A DNA stretch of 64,000 bases. It comes from Kitasatospora sp. A2-31 (GTDB taxonomy: Bacteria > Actinomycetota > Actinomycetes > Streptomycetales > Streptomycetaceae). Location: NCBI RefSeq assembly GCF_022288725.1, contig NZ_JAKNTA010000015.1:130380-194379 (forward strand), written 5' to 3'. Made by a program: the position numbers and the translations under genes. The notes under the pieces were generated by a model. The model was not told the DNA's origin, searched no databases, and saw nothing but the letters and a program-made list of their open reading frames with translations. Of the stretch, positions 1 through 8,250 are shown in pieces (the stretch's first letter is position 1; every line of letters starts with the position of its first letter).

Positions 1-2
1 TG

Positions 3-566
3 GACGTCGTACCCACCCCCCGGACGGCGGTGGCCTGGCTGCCGCCGTCCGGCCTGTGGGAGGCCGTCCAGGAGATCCGGCGGGCGCACGATCCGCAGAT
101 CCGCCGCTGGCCGCCCCACGTCAACGTGCTGTTCGGGTTCGTCCCGGAGTCCGACTTCGGCGCGGCCGTCCCGCTGCTGGCCGCCGCGGCGGCCGAGCAC
201 CACCCGTTCACCGCCCGGCTGCGAGGGGTGCGCAGCTTCCGCCACCGGCGCGACTCCACCGTCTGGCTCGACCCGGCGGCCGACGGCGCCCGTCCCTGGA
301 CAGCGCTGTACGACTCCCTGGTGGAGCGCTTCCCCCGCTGCCGCGGCCGGGCGGAGGGCTTCACGCCGCACCTCTCGCTGGGGCGGACGCGCGATCCGCG
401 CGTCCTCGCGGCCGAGGCGGCGGCGCTGCTGGGCAGCACCACGGCGCCGGTCGCCGAGCTCGTCGTGCTCTCCCGCCGGGGCGACGGCCCGATGGAGGTG
501 CGGTTCGCAGTCGGCCTGGGGACGGGCGCGGTGCGGCCCGCGGGCGACTGCGACGCGGTCCGCTGA
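3..566 (+). CDS. 2'-5' RNA ligase family protein (2H phosphoesterase), 5' end outside window
   Basis: The reading frame is open to the left edge, so the true start probably lies outside; a GTG at position 30 is only an internal alternative. Two H-x-T/S-type motifs of the 2H phosphoesterase fold are visible, PHVNVLF near residue 39 and PHLSLGR near residue 124. They are separated by roughly 80 residues, as expected for the two-lobed fold. Members act on 2',3'-cyclic or 2'-5' phosphodiester bonds in RNA, but the substrate here cannot be inferred. It stands alone and is convergent with the next gene. Confidence 0.8.
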   Translation, partial: DVVPTPRTAVAWLPPSGLWEAVQEIRRAHDPQIRRWPPHVNVLFGFVPESDFGAAVPLLAAAAAEHHPFTARLRGVRSFRHRRDSTVWLDPAADGARPWTALYDSLVERFPRCRGRAEGFTPHLSLGRTRDPRVLAAEAAALLGSTTAPVAELVVLSRRGDGPMEVRFAVGLGTGAVRPAGDCDAVR

Positions 567-596
567 GCGCGGGCCCCTCCTCCGCCGCAGGGCCCG

Positions 597-1109
597 CTAC
601 CTCTCGGCGTGCCAGGGGAAGGCCCGGAGGTCGGGCTCGACCCAGCCGGCCCTGGCCTCGGCGCTCGCCAGCGTCGCGGTCCGGTAGAAGCGGCTCAGCA
701 GCGCCTTGTCGAGCAGCTCGGGGTGCCGGTCGGCGAAGGCCTCGAAGTCGGCGCGATCGGAGCGGTCGGCGCCGCCGTCGAGGGCGGTCCCCGCGCGGCC
801 TGCGTGGTGGCCCACCAGCTCGACCCAGGCCCGGGTCATGGTGGCGTGGTACTTCTCCGGGGCCCCGGCGGCCAGGGCGGTGCGCCGGATGCCCTCACCC
901 ACCAGGTCCACCGCGGCGGCGGTGCCGTGGCGCCGGACGGCCAGCCAGGTCAGGTGGACGTGTTGGCGGTGCCCGAACCGCTCGGCCGCAGCCATCACCT
1001 CGGCCATCAGCCCCGCGAACCGCTCGGCGGGCGGCACGACGAATCGCTCACCGGTCTGTTCCGCGGACTGCGGCACCACCTCCGCCGCGCCCCGACCGTC
1101 CCCGCTCAC
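597..1109 (-). CDS. Conserved hypothetical protein downstream of MarR regulator
   Basis: This is a 170-aa soluble protein with no signal peptide or membrane segment and no motif I recognise. Its ATG overlaps the stop of the upstream MarR gene by four bases (ATGA), so the two are almost certainly one translationally coupled operon. The conserved-looking core runs from the HRQHVHLTWLAVRRHG stretch to the C-terminal WVEPDLRAFPWH. The pairing suggests that the regulator controls this gene; the function is unknown. Confidence 0.75.
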   Translation of the reverse strand: MSGDGRGAAEVVPQSAEQTGERFVVPPAERFAGLMAEVMAAAERFGHRQHVHLTWLAVRRHGTAAAVDLVGEGIRRTALAAGAPEKYHATMTRAWVELVGHHAGRAGTALDGGADRSDRADFEAFADRHPELLDKALLSRFYRTATLASAEARAGWVEPDLRAFPWHAER

Positions 1110-1540
1110 GCGCCCTCCTCGATCAGCGCGTCCAGCACCGCGTAGTAGCCGGCGACCGCCTCCGCGGGCAGCCCGGCCAGCGCGCGGCTCTCGACATCGG
1201 CCAGCGTCCGCCGGATCAGGGCCGCGGCGGCGCGCCCGGAGTCGGTGAGCTCGACCAGCACCGACCGGCGGTCGCCGGCGCGCACACCGCGGGTGATGTG
1301 GCCGCGCCGTTCCAGCCGGTCCAGCACGCTGGTCAGCGTGGTCGGGCGGGTACCGACCGCGGCACCCAGCTGGGACACGGTCCGGCCCCGGCCGTCGGCG
1401 AGATTGGCGAGCGCGTTGATCTCGGAGGCGGTCAGGTCGAGGTCGACGAGCTCGGCGGCGAGCAGTTGCAGCGTGGCGTGGGTCGCACGCTGCAGGGTGA
1501 GCAGCACCGACCGCTCAGGTGGTACGGATTCGGACTTCAT
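1106..1540 (-). CDS. MarR-family transcriptional regulator
   Basis: The 144-aa protein has the usual MarR size and a winged helix-turn-helix at about residues 35-105. That region includes LTASEINALANLADG, the recognition-helix segment GTRPTTLTSVLDRLERRG, and a wing containing the family's DRR signature (GDRRSVLVELTDSGR). It is the first gene of a two-gene operon with the hypothetical protein downstream. A perfect 7+7+7 inverted repeat directly abuts its start codon, so it is very likely autoregulated. The ligand is unknown. Confidence 0.9.
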   Translation of the reverse strand: MKSESVPPERSVLLTLQRATHATLQLLAAELVDLDLTASEINALANLADGRGRTVSQLGAAVGTRPTTLTSVLDRLERRGHITRGVRAGDRRSVLVELTDSGRAAAALIRRTLADVESRALAGLPAEAVAGYYAVLDALIEEGA

Positions 1541-1561
1541 GATTTCGGATACTACGAAATC
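1541..1561. promoter_or_regulatory. Palindromic operator in front of the MarR gene
   Basis: GATTTCG and CGAAATC form a perfect inverted repeat separated by 7 bases, and the left arm touches the ATG of the MarR gene. Such palindromes at the start of marR genes are usually the regulator's own binding site. Binding itself is inferred. Confidence 0.6.
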
Positions 1562-1800
1562 GTTCTATCGAGGGCAAGGCGCCCGGCACCCCGCCGGACG
1601 CGGGGGCGCCTCGACGCACCCGGCGGACGCCCGCCCACGCACCGCCCGTTCGAGATCGTCAGACCCTCCGCTGACAATCGATCAGGTCCGGTCTAGGCTG
1701 GGCCGGGTCCGAACCATCTCGACGGGGCGGGCAGGCCGACCGAGGGGTAGGGGATTCCGGGGGGTCGGGCCAGCCACAGGAGCACACGGGGGGAAGAGCA

Positions 1801-3555
1801 TTGTTCGAGGATCGGGAAGACGGTGAGCTCGACGAACTCACCGCGCACAGCGAGTACATCGGGTACGACGGCGACGAGAAGGTGGGCGCCGCGCGCCGGT
1901 CGGCCTCACGCCGGGTCTGGCAGCTGGCGCTGGGCGGGGTCGTCGCCGGGCTGGTCACGGTCGGCGGGTACGGCGCGTACAACGTGGTCGACGCCGTGTC
2001 GGGCGGCTCCCGGGGCGACGGCGACCACCCGGAGTCCACCGCCGTGGCGGCCATGGCGCAGCAGCCGCCGACCGCCGAGGAGGCCGATGCGGTGGCGCGG
2101 CAGTTCCTGGCGGCCTGGGGCCGGGGCGACGTCACGGCCGCGGCCGCCCTCACCAACCGTCAGGAGACGGCGCGCTCGGCACTGTCGGCGTTCCGCGAGG
2201 CGCTGAAGCCGCGCTCGCTCGCCGCGACCGCGACGGGACCGGCCCCCTCCGGCACACCGAGCGAACCGACCGTCGGCTTCCGGGTGAAGGCCGAGTTCGA
2301 GGGCGCGGCCGCCGCCTGGGAGTACGACGGCGCGCTGAGCGTGATCCGGGCCGCGGACGGCCGGGCGGTCGTCCGGTGGGCGCCGAACGTGATCCACCCG
2401 CACCTCGACACCGGCGAGACGATCGGCGTCCGGCAGCTTCCCACTCCCGTGGTGAAGCCGACCGACCACAACGGCAGGCCGCTCGACGCCTTCCCCTCGC
2501 TCAGGTCCGTGCTGCCCCGGATCGCTCCGCCCGCCGGTGCGGACTCCGTCGGCGGACAGGCCGTGGTGATCACCGACGGCACCGCGAAGGCGCCGGAGCA
2601 GTTGTTCGTCCTCACCCCGTCGAGCGCACCGGAGGTCAGGCTCACCCTGGACGCCGACCTGCAACGGGTCGCGGAGGAGGCGGTAAAGCAGCAGTCGGCG
2701 GGCGGGAAGCCGGCCTCGCTGGTCGCCGTCCAGCCGAGCACCGGCCACATCCTCGCGATGGCGTTCTCGCCCACGGACTCCCCCACGGACCAGTTCAACC
2801 GCGCCGTCTCGGGCGGGCAGCCGCCCGGCTCCACGATGAAGGTGATCACCTCGGCGGCCCTCCTGGAGGCCGGGGTCCGCCCGGACACCGCCGTACCGTG
2901 CAAGGACACCACCAACTCCCCGCGGGTCTGGCACAACGACGAGCGCGGGGACTTCCCCGACTACACCCTCACCGACGACTTCACGCACTCCTGCAACACC
3001 GGCTTCATCGACAAGGGCCTGGAGAAGCTGCAGCTCGGGACGGTCTCGACGGTGGCCCGCGAGCAGTTCGGCCTCGGCCTGGAGTGGCACATCGGCATCG
3101 AGAGCCGGGACGCCACCGTCCCGGTGCCGAAGACCAAGGACGAGGCGGCCGCCGAGTTCATCGGCCAGGGCACCGTCCAGGTGAACTCGCTGGCGATGGC
3201 CTCGGTCGCCGCCACCGTGCAGAGCGGAACGTTCCGCCAGCCCGTCCTGGTCCCGGACGCGAAGCGGGTGACGGCGCCCGGCAAGCTGCCGGAGGGCGTC
3301 GCCCGCGACCTGCGGACGATGATGTCCAGGACCGCGACCCAGGGCACCGCACGTGCCCCGATGTCCGGACTGACCGGCCAGATCGGCGCCAAGACCGGCA
3401 CCGTCGAGACGGGCACCGGCAAGGGCACCAACAGCTGGTTCATCGCCTACCGCGGCGACCTCGCGGTCGCGGCCGAGGTCGAGGGCGGCGGCCACGGCAA
3501 CAGCGCCGCCGGCGTGGCGGCCGCCCAGGTCCTCAAGGCCGGTGGGAAGGGCTGA
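1801..3555 (+). CDS. Penicillin-binding transpeptidase with NTF2-like N-terminal domain
   Basis: The 584-aa single-pass protein starts at a TTG preceded by a GGGGGAAG Shine-Dalgarno. A short acidic cytoplasmic tail is followed by a membrane anchor near residues 39-60. An NTF2-like (MecA N-terminal type) domain then covers about residues 85-190, followed by a D,D-transpeptidase domain. Catalytic motifs are SxxK as STMK near residue 344, SxN as SCN near 397 and KTG near 531. It should cross-link peptidoglycan outside the membrane; actinomycetes carry several such class B-like paralogues. No cell-wall partner genes sit beside it. Confidence 0.9.
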   Translation: MFEDREDGELDELTAHSEYIGYDGDEKVGAARRSASRRVWQLALGGVVAGLVTVGGYGAYNVVDAVSGGSRGDGDHPESTAVAAMAQQPPTAEEADAVARQFLAAWGRGDVTAAAALTNRQETARSALSAFREALKPRSLAATATGPAPSGTPSEPTVGFRVKAEFEGAAAAWEYDGALSVIRAADGRAVVRWAPNVIHPHLDTGETIGVRQLPTPVVKPTDHNGRPLDAFPSLRSVLPRIAPPAGADSVGGQAVVITDGTAKAPEQLFVLTPSSAPEVRLTLDADLQRVAEEAVKQQSAGGKPASLVAVQPSTGHILAMAFSPTDSPTDQFNRAVSGGQPPGSTMKVITSAALLEAGVRPDTAVPCKDTTNSPRVWHNDERGDFPDYTLTDDFTHSCNTGFIDKGLEKLQLGTVSTVAREQFGLGLEWHIGIESRDATVPVPKTKDEAAAEFIGQGTVQVNSLAMASVAATVQSGTFRQPVLVPDAKRVTAPGKLPEGVARDLRTMMSRTATQGTARAPMSGLTGQIGAKTGTVETGTGKGTNSWFIAYRGDLAVAAEVEGGGHGNSAAGVAAAQVLKAGGKG

Positions 3556-3787
3556 CCGCCCACCGGCGCGCCCGCCCGACGGCCGTGTGCGTGACCGCAC
3601 CACCGTTGCGCCTGGCACTCAACTGGAGCCTCCCGCGGGCTGCCGGCAACCGTGGTTCGTACAGCTTCCTGCCAGAGCGGTCGATCGACTGTCCGGATCG
3701 GAGCCGACGAGGGCAACATGATTCTCGCCGGGCCCGGCTGAAGAAGACCTTTTGAAGCACTATCAGTCGATCTGAGGAGACACATCC

Positions 3788-4177
3788 ATGCAGAAGACAT
3801 GGGCTCTTCGTGCCGCCGCCCTCGCCCTCGGCGCGGGTGCCGCCATCGGCCTGGCTGCCGGGCCGGCCGGCGCCGCCACCAGTACCGTCGTGGCCAAGCT
3901 TGGCGACACCGGCCGCGCGGTCACCTGCGTCCAGCAGGGTTTGAACCTCGAGAACGCGGCCAACCTGACGGTCGACGGCACCTTCGGCCAGACCACCTAC
4001 ACGGCTGTGATCAACTACCAGGCCAAGCATCGCCTGCCGCAGACCGGTGTGGTCGATCACGACACCGGCTTCAACATCTACGGCTCCGTCTTTTGGGCTG
4101 TGCAGTTCAGGATCCCCGGCGACTACGCGGCTCGACAGACCTGGCTCGACCAGTGCGCCAGGGTGGTATCGGCCTGA
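3788..4177 (+). CDS. Secreted peptidoglycan-binding domain protein
   Basis: The 129-aa protein starts with a clear Sec signal peptide (Lys/Arg n-region, Ala-rich core, AGA-type cleavage site near residue 29). One PG_binding_1 repeat follows, recognisable from LGDTGRAVTCVQQGLN and VDGTFGQTTYTAVINYQ. No catalytic domain follows, so it probably only binds cell wall, or its partners in trans. A GAGGAG ribosome binding site lies 10 bases before the ATG, and a strong hairpin follows the stop. Confidence 0.85.
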   Translation: MQKTWALRAAALALGAGAAIGLAAGPAGAATSTVVAKLGDTGRAVTCVQQGLNLENAANLTVDGTFGQTTYTAVINYQAKHRLPQTGVVDHDTGFNIYGSVFWAVQFRIPGDYAARQTWLDQCARVVSA

Positions 4178-4214
4178 TCGACGGTCCGCCCTTGGCAGAG
4201 CACCGTGGACGACC

Positions 4215-4246
4215 GGGCGGGGGCGCGCACATGCGCGCCCCCGCCC
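4215..4246 (+). terminator. Hairpin terminator after the peptidoglycan-binding gene
   Basis: Two 15-base arms (GGGCGGGGGCGCGCA and its complement) are separated by only CA and start 38 bases after the stop codon. There is no U-run, as is usual for actinomycete terminators. Confidence 0.6.
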
Positions 4247-4371
4247 CCCGTGCCACCCGCCCCGCTCACCGGAGCGCCGGGACTTGCGATCGCGGCGCCG
4301 GTGACGGCAGATCAGTGCCCGAGCCGACCGGTTGGACCGGTTGGAGGAGGCTGCCGCCCAGGACGTCCGGC

Positions 4372-4803
4372 TCAGGACGTCCGGCTCAGGACCATCATGC
4401 GCTCGGGGTTGGGCAGCGGCGTGAAGCCCGCCTTCGCGTAGACCCCGTGGGCGTCCTGCGTGGCGAGCAGGATGCGCCGGAGCCGGTACGGGGCCAGGTG
4501 GTCGCGGACGGCGCCGGCCAGCCAGGTGCCCAGCCCCCTGCCGCGGTGCGCGGGGGCGACGTAGACGTCGCAGAGCCACGCGAAGGTGGCCAGGTCGCTG
4601 ACGACCCGCGCGTAGGCGACCTGGGCGCCCGCGGCGTCGAAGACGCCGAAGTTGAGCGAGGCACGCACCCCCTGCTCCACCGTCTCCCGACTGACACCCA
4701 GCGCCCAGTACGCATCGGTGGACAGCCAGTGGTGCACCAGGCCGACATCGATCCGGCTCGCGTCCGTGGACAGCTCGTAGCCGTCTTCCCTGATTGCGGT
4801 CAT
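4372..4803 (-). CDS. GNAT-family N-acetyltransferase
   Basis: The 143-aa protein has the acetyl-CoA-binding motif A of GNAT enzymes (VYVAPAHRGRGLGTWLAGAV; RGRGLG is the pyrophosphate loop) and the C-terminal ATQDAHGVYAKAGF segment typical of the fold. The start at MTAIRE was chosen because upstream in-frame codons would run into the divergent promoter region. It is transcribed away from the DUF1330 gene, with two palindromes in between. The last coding region contains a direct 14-bp duplication (CAGGACGTCCGGCT twice) at the stop. Substrate unknown. Confidence 0.85.
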   Translation of the reverse strand: MTAIREDGYELSTDASRIDVGLVHHWLSTDAYWALGVSRETVEQGVRASLNFGVFDAAGAQVAYARVVSDLATFAWLCDVYVAPAHRGRGLGTWLAGAVRDHLAPYRLRRILLATQDAHGVYAKAGFTPLPNPERMMVLSRTS

Positions 4804-4827
4804 GAACGGACAGCATAGGAGAGGCCA

Positions 4828-4863
4828 CTTGGAGATTCCAAGCACAAACTTGGAGGAACCAAG
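4828..4863. promoter_or_regulatory. Two tandem 15-bp palindromes between GNAT and DUF1330 genes
   Basis: CTTGGAGATTCCAAG (4828-4842) and CTTGGAGGAACCAAG (4849-4863) are near-identical palindromes 21 bp apart centre to centre, i.e. on the same helix face. They lie about 25 bp upstream of the GNAT start. This is the layout of a two-dimer repressor or activator site; no regulator gene is adjacent. Confidence 0.5.
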
Positions 4864-5002
4864 CACTCGTCCGCAGCACCCTGCAGCGTCCACCGACCGA
4901 CGCATGACCGGCGCACGACCGATCCGTGACCGATTCGACCGCGCGCGGCCTCCCCTACCGTCGGAGACGACAGCGAACGAGCCCCCGATGAAGGAGCACC
5001 CC

Positions 5003-5326
5003 ATGGCCGCCTACGCGATCGCCAACGTCCACGCCGTCGAGTTCGGGCCCGACATCGTCGAGTACCTCCAGCGCATCGACGCCACCCTGGAGCCCTTCGG
5101 CGGCCGGTTCCTCGTCCACGGGGGCCAGGTCGAGGCGGTCGAGGGCAGCTGGGGGAAGGACCTCATCATCATCGAGTTCCCCGACCACGACCGGCTGCGC
5201 GCCTGGTACGACTCCCCCGAGTACCAGGAGATCCTGCCCCTGCGCACCCGTCACATGACCGCCGACGTCGCCTTCGCCCACGGCACGCCCACCGGCTACC
5301 GGGGCGCCGACGCCCTGAAGCACTGA
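5003..5326 (+). CDS. DUF1330 family protein
   Basis: The 107-aa protein matches DUF1330 in length and pattern: an N-terminal beta strand AAYAIANVHAVEFGPDIVEY, a central GGRFLVHGG turn and LIIIEFPDHDRLRAWYDSPEYQ. The family has a dimeric ferredoxin-like alpha/beta-barrel fold; the biochemical role is unsettled. An AAGGAG site 8 bases upstream fixes the ATG. It is monocistronic. Confidence 0.85.
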   Translation: MAAYAIANVHAVEFGPDIVEYLQRIDATLEPFGGRFLVHGGQVEAVEGSWGKDLIIIEFPDHDRLRAWYDSPEYQEILPLRTRHMTADVAFAHGTPTGYRGADALKH

Positions 5327-5392
5327 CCTGCCGGCGCAGCTACCGCGCTCACCTCCTCGACCGCTACCGCGTGCGCCTCGGGGCCGGCGTTC

Positions 5393-5542
5393 CTACCGGG
5401 ACGGGGCACAGAAGGGCCGGTGGGCGGAGTGCCAGAGGGCGGCCTCCTCCTCGGACTCGGTGTGCTGGCCGGTCGCCTCGCAGTCCTGGCAGGTGGTGGT
5501 GCCGGTCTCGGGGTCGAACGCGAACGGGTGGCGCGAGGTCAC
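5393..5542 (-). CDS. Small zinc-finger-like protein
   Basis: This 49-aa protein (GTG start) contains TCQDCEATGQH and HSAHRPFC, a C-x2-C plus H/C arrangement able to hold one zinc ion. Similar tiny Cys/His proteins are common on actinomycete integrative elements and plasmids, consistent with the integrase debris downstream. Function unknown. Confidence 0.4.
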   Translation of the reverse strand: MTSRHPFAFDPETGTTTCQDCEATGQHTESEEEAALWHSAHRPFCAPSR

Positions 5543-5842
5543 TGGCGGTCCCTTCGGGCGGGGCGGGGTGGTCCGGGGCGCGAGGCGCTGCAGGACGGCA
5601 CGAAGCCGTGCGCGCCGACGGGGGATCCGATCGCGGAACGCCCACACCGACCGCACTGCCGTCCTGTCAGGCCTGCGACTCCGGACGATCTTTCCCCGAC
5701 CACGCTACCGAAACGCCCGCCGCCGTCGACCGATACGAGCGAAATACGGGCCCGCGCAGGACGGGCCGCGCTTCGACGGGCCCGTCCGGCGCCCGGGGCG
5801 GGAACACCGTCCGCCCCGGGGTGGACAGCAAGCGGCGCCGAC
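5543..5842. other. No gene recognised
   Basis: I see no frame with convincing coding character here. The stretch separates the small zinc-finger-like gene from a DNA glycosylase fragment. Confidence 0.4.
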
Positions 5843-6010
5843 ACCATCCAGCTTGCAGTGCGACTCGCACCCCGACTCGAAGAGGCCTCGGCCATGACCA
5901 GCGCAGGCGTCCACGCACGACTGATGACCGCGCCCGGCATCGGCACCTGGACCGCCGCCGAGACCCTCCAGCGCAGCAACGGCGACCCGGACGCGGTCTC
6001 CGTCCCCGGT
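5843..6010 (+). pseudogene. Fragment of a DNA-3-methyladenine glycosylase-like gene
   Basis: One frame encodes about 55 residues with the helix-hairpin-helix signature of AlkA-type glycosylases: APGIGTWTAAETLQRSNG followed by DPDAVSV. Nothing before or after continues the enzyme, and similarity stops abruptly near 6005, right at the end of the minus-strand element gene. It looks like a breakpoint where foreign DNA replaced the rest of a repair gene. Confidence 0.4.
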
Positions 6011-6016
6011 CGGGTC

Positions 6017-6520
6017 TCAGGCCGCCAACGTGCGCCCGCGGGAACGGGCGAACCGCTCCGCCTCCACCTGATGCACGAGGAAGCGTCCGCCCTTGGGACC
6101 CAGCCGGATCGGGTTGGGGCCGTCCGGCCTGCCGACCAGCCCGTACAGCGTCGTCGCCGGCGTCCCAGTCGTCTCCCCGCGAGCCGCTGCACGCTGAACC
6201 ACTCGACCCCGTCCGCCCGGGGCACCCCACCCCCCTCCCGGCGCTGCGCCGCAACGCTGCCCCGGCGCTGCTCCACCACTTCCGTCAAGAAGTCGCTCAC
6301 CGACACCCCGCGCTCCGGCGCGGTGCCAACTAGCCACTCCGCGATCGACGCCGGCAGCTCATGCGTCAGCTGCACGAACGTGTCCCCTGCTGCGCCCCCG
6401 TCCAGGCCATGCCGGCGCAGCAGGGCGTTCTTCGACTCGAGGAGCTGGCGCAGCACCTCGAGGTGCTCGTCGGTGACGCTGTTGGCGGTGCGGCGTTCTG
6501 CGCTGGGACCGCAGCAACGC
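6017..6520 (-). pseudogene. Frameshifted DNA-binding-type accessory gene
   Basis: Two frames together make one plausible protein. The upstream frame encodes TDEHLEVLRQLLESKNALL through FLTEVVEQRR and a HTH-like EWFSVQRLAGR. The downstream frame continues with TLYGLVGRPDGPNPIRLGPK and GRFLVHQVEAERFARSRG, typical of small helix-turn-helix/excisionase-like proteins of mobile elements. The switch between frames falls near 6165. It is probably non-functional. Confidence 0.4.
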
Positions 6521-6528
6521 CCATAGGT

Positions 6529-6933
6529 CTACCGCGGGGCGTCGCTCGAGGGGCAGTTCGCGCCGTCGGCCGACAAGTCGACGGCCCAGCAGTCCCTGCA
6601 CATGGAGAAGTCCAGCTCTTCCTCCTCGTTGCAGCCCTCGGGACAGTCCGGCAGGACGCACCGCTCAGGTCCGGGGCACTGGGGGGCGTCGAGCATCGCC
6701 TGATGGGCCACGCGCTGCTCCTCGCCGCGGCGTCGGCCTTCGGCGCACTCGGGGCAGTCAGGAACCGTGCAGGTGCCCCAGCCGGATCCGTCGTCGTGGC
6801 TGGGTTCGATGGCCTGGGCGCTCCACTCGGCCCAGCGCCGTTGGTCCAGCGCGGCCACAGCCTGCCGGTAGGTCTCGCCAGTGGCGGCCATCCGTTCGCG
6901 GACGGCCTTCTTGCGGGAGTGCTTGTCGGGCAC
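6529..6933 (-). CDS. Cys-rich mobile-element-type hypothetical protein
   Basis: The 134-aa protein has a basic N-terminus (MPDKHSRKKAVRERMAATGE) and three Cys clusters: CTVPDCPEC, CPGPERCVLPDCPEGC and CRDCW. The pattern suggests a small zinc-binding nucleic-acid-associated protein. N-termini of this kind recur in genes of Streptomyces plasmids and integrative elements. It sits between the frameshifted accessory gene and the first integrase remnant, so it is likely element cargo. Function unknown. Confidence 0.55.
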   Translation of the reverse strand: MPDKHSRKKAVRERMAATGETYRQAVAALDQRRWAEWSAQAIEPSHDDGSGWGTCTVPDCPECAEGRRRGEEQRVAHQAMLDAPQCPGPERCVLPDCPEGCNEEEELDFSMCRDCWAVDLSADGANCPSSDAPR

Positions 6934-6944
6934 AGGGACTCCCC

Positions 6945-7145
6945 GGGCGCGGCGACCTCGTCGCCCGCATCGCTGAGGCCGAGCGTGAGGGCTGGCTCGG
7001 CGAAGTCGAAGGAACGAAAGTCAGCCTCGCGGGTGCCGAGGACAAGCTCGCCCAGATGGACGCCACCACAGCCCGCACAGCCGCGGCGGTCGATCTCGGG
7101 ATGCCTGGCTTCACGCCAGCCGCTGGACGCTCCAGCAACGCGTGA
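6945..7145 (+). pseudogene. C-terminal remnant of a site-specific integrase (copy 1)
   Basis: The frame ending at TGA 7143-7145 encodes LVARIAEAEREGWLGEVEG, then VSLAGAEDKLAQMD and AAAVDLGMPGF. From memory this is the coiled C-terminal tail of actinomycete tyrosine-recombinase integrases. The catalytic domain is absent; the frame enters from unrelated sequence overlapping the Cys-rich gene's 5' region. A second copy of the same tail lies at 7833-8053. Confidence 0.55.
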
Positions 7146-7198
7146 CGACGGATATGCTTCGGTGGCTCGGTAGATTGGGAGCGCAAATTGGGGGTGCC

Positions 7199-7753
7199 AT
7201 GAGTCGGCCGTTGCTGTTCCTCGACGTCGACGGACCCCTGAATCCGTATGCGGCGAAGCCCGAGAAGCGCCCCGAGGGCTACACCACCCTCCGCGTCCCA
7301 CAGCAGAGCGGGGCAGCTGAGGGGCACGGGGCACCGCGGACCCACACGAGGCCACTACGGATATGGCTCAACCCCGATCACGGGCCGGCGCTGCTGGCTC
7401 TCGGATACGAGATCTGCTGGGCCACAACCTGGATGAGCGACGCGAACAAGTGGATCGGACCTACGCTCGGTCTGCCTGAGCTGCCGTTCGTCGACTTCGG
7501 TGATGCCCTGTTCAACGAACGCCCTGATGGGGTTCATTGGAAGTTGGAGCCATTGGTGGAGTACGCCAACGGCCGACCGTTCGCTTGGGTGGACGACGAA
7601 CAGAGCGACGCGGATCTTGCACACGTGGCTGCGAACCACCACGCAGCCGTCTTGCTCCACCACGTCAATCCTCGGATTGGCCTGCGGAACGACGACTTCA
7701 CTACCCTCGCGGCCTTCGCAGCATCCATCGACACGTCGACGGGCGCAGCCTGA
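7199..7753 (+). CDS. HAD-like hydrolase (RNA-repair 'Swiss army knife' HAD type)
   Basis: The 184-aa protein opens with PLLFLDVDGPLNP, the DxDG motif I of HAD phosphatases. Further HAD elements are ALGYEICWATTWMSDANKW (motif II region, Thr) and PFAWVDDEQSD (motif IV acidic pair). Size and motif layout fit the HAD_SAK family found fused to or beside RNA-repair genes; none is adjacent here. The ATG at 7199 has a GGGGG site just upstream, rather than the longer in-frame extension from 7142. The gene lies exactly between two integrase tails. Confidence 0.7.
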   Translation: MSRPLLFLDVDGPLNPYAAKPEKRPEGYTTLRVPQQSGAAEGHGAPRTHTRPLRIWLNPDHGPALLALGYEICWATTWMSDANKWIGPTLGLPELPFVDFGDALFNERPDGVHWKLEPLVEYANGRPFAWVDDEQSDADLAHVAANHHAAVLLHHVNPRIGLRNDDFTTLAAFAASIDTSTGAA

Positions 7754-7832
7754 GCTTCAAGCGCCCAAGCCCAGTTCAGAGAAGCCTGCGTCCGATGCCC
7801 CGTCCTCATCATCTCCCCCGCGGAGAGGACCC

Positions 7833-8053
7833 GGGCTGGTTGAAATCTGTGACAACCTCGCCGACCGGATCGCCGAAGCCCAACGTGAGGGCTGGCTCGG
7901 CGAAGTCGAGGGCTCTCCATCAGCCTCACCGCAGCGCAGGAGAAGCTCCACTAACTCGACATCCAACAGGAGCGAAGGGCCTCCCCCGTCTTCATGGGTA
8001 TCCCCGGGTTCGACCAGATCGTCGCTCGCACGAACGAAGCACGGAACCTGTGA
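7833..8053 (+). pseudogene. C-terminal remnant of a site-specific integrase (copy 2)
   Basis: LVEICDNLADRIAEAQREGW plus LGEVEG repeats the tail seen in copy 1. One base shift then leads into SISLTAAQEKLH, an in-frame stop, and SPVFMGIPGFDQIVART before the final TGA. With a frameshift, an internal stop and no catalytic domain, it is clearly dead. Confidence 0.5.
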
Positions 8054-8250
8054 AAGCCGACCGGTCAAGCCCGCACGTTCGTCCGCGAGGATCACCGATC
8101 GTTGGGCTTGTGCCGCTCGCCCTCGGGGGTGAAGGTAAACGACCTGCGGAACGAACCCACTCCGAGGCGTACTGCGAGAAGCCGCGGTTGCCCGTGCTCG
8201 GGTGGCCACGAGTCAGCCCGTGGGCCGCTGCCGTTCCACAAGTGGAAGAC

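Noticed and set aside
1906..3618. 570-codon minus-strand ORF opposite the penicillin-binding protein gene
   Set aside because: It is a GC-frame shadow: low-complexity Arg/Gly/Asp composition, no motif, complete overlap with a gene whose catalytic motifs are clear.
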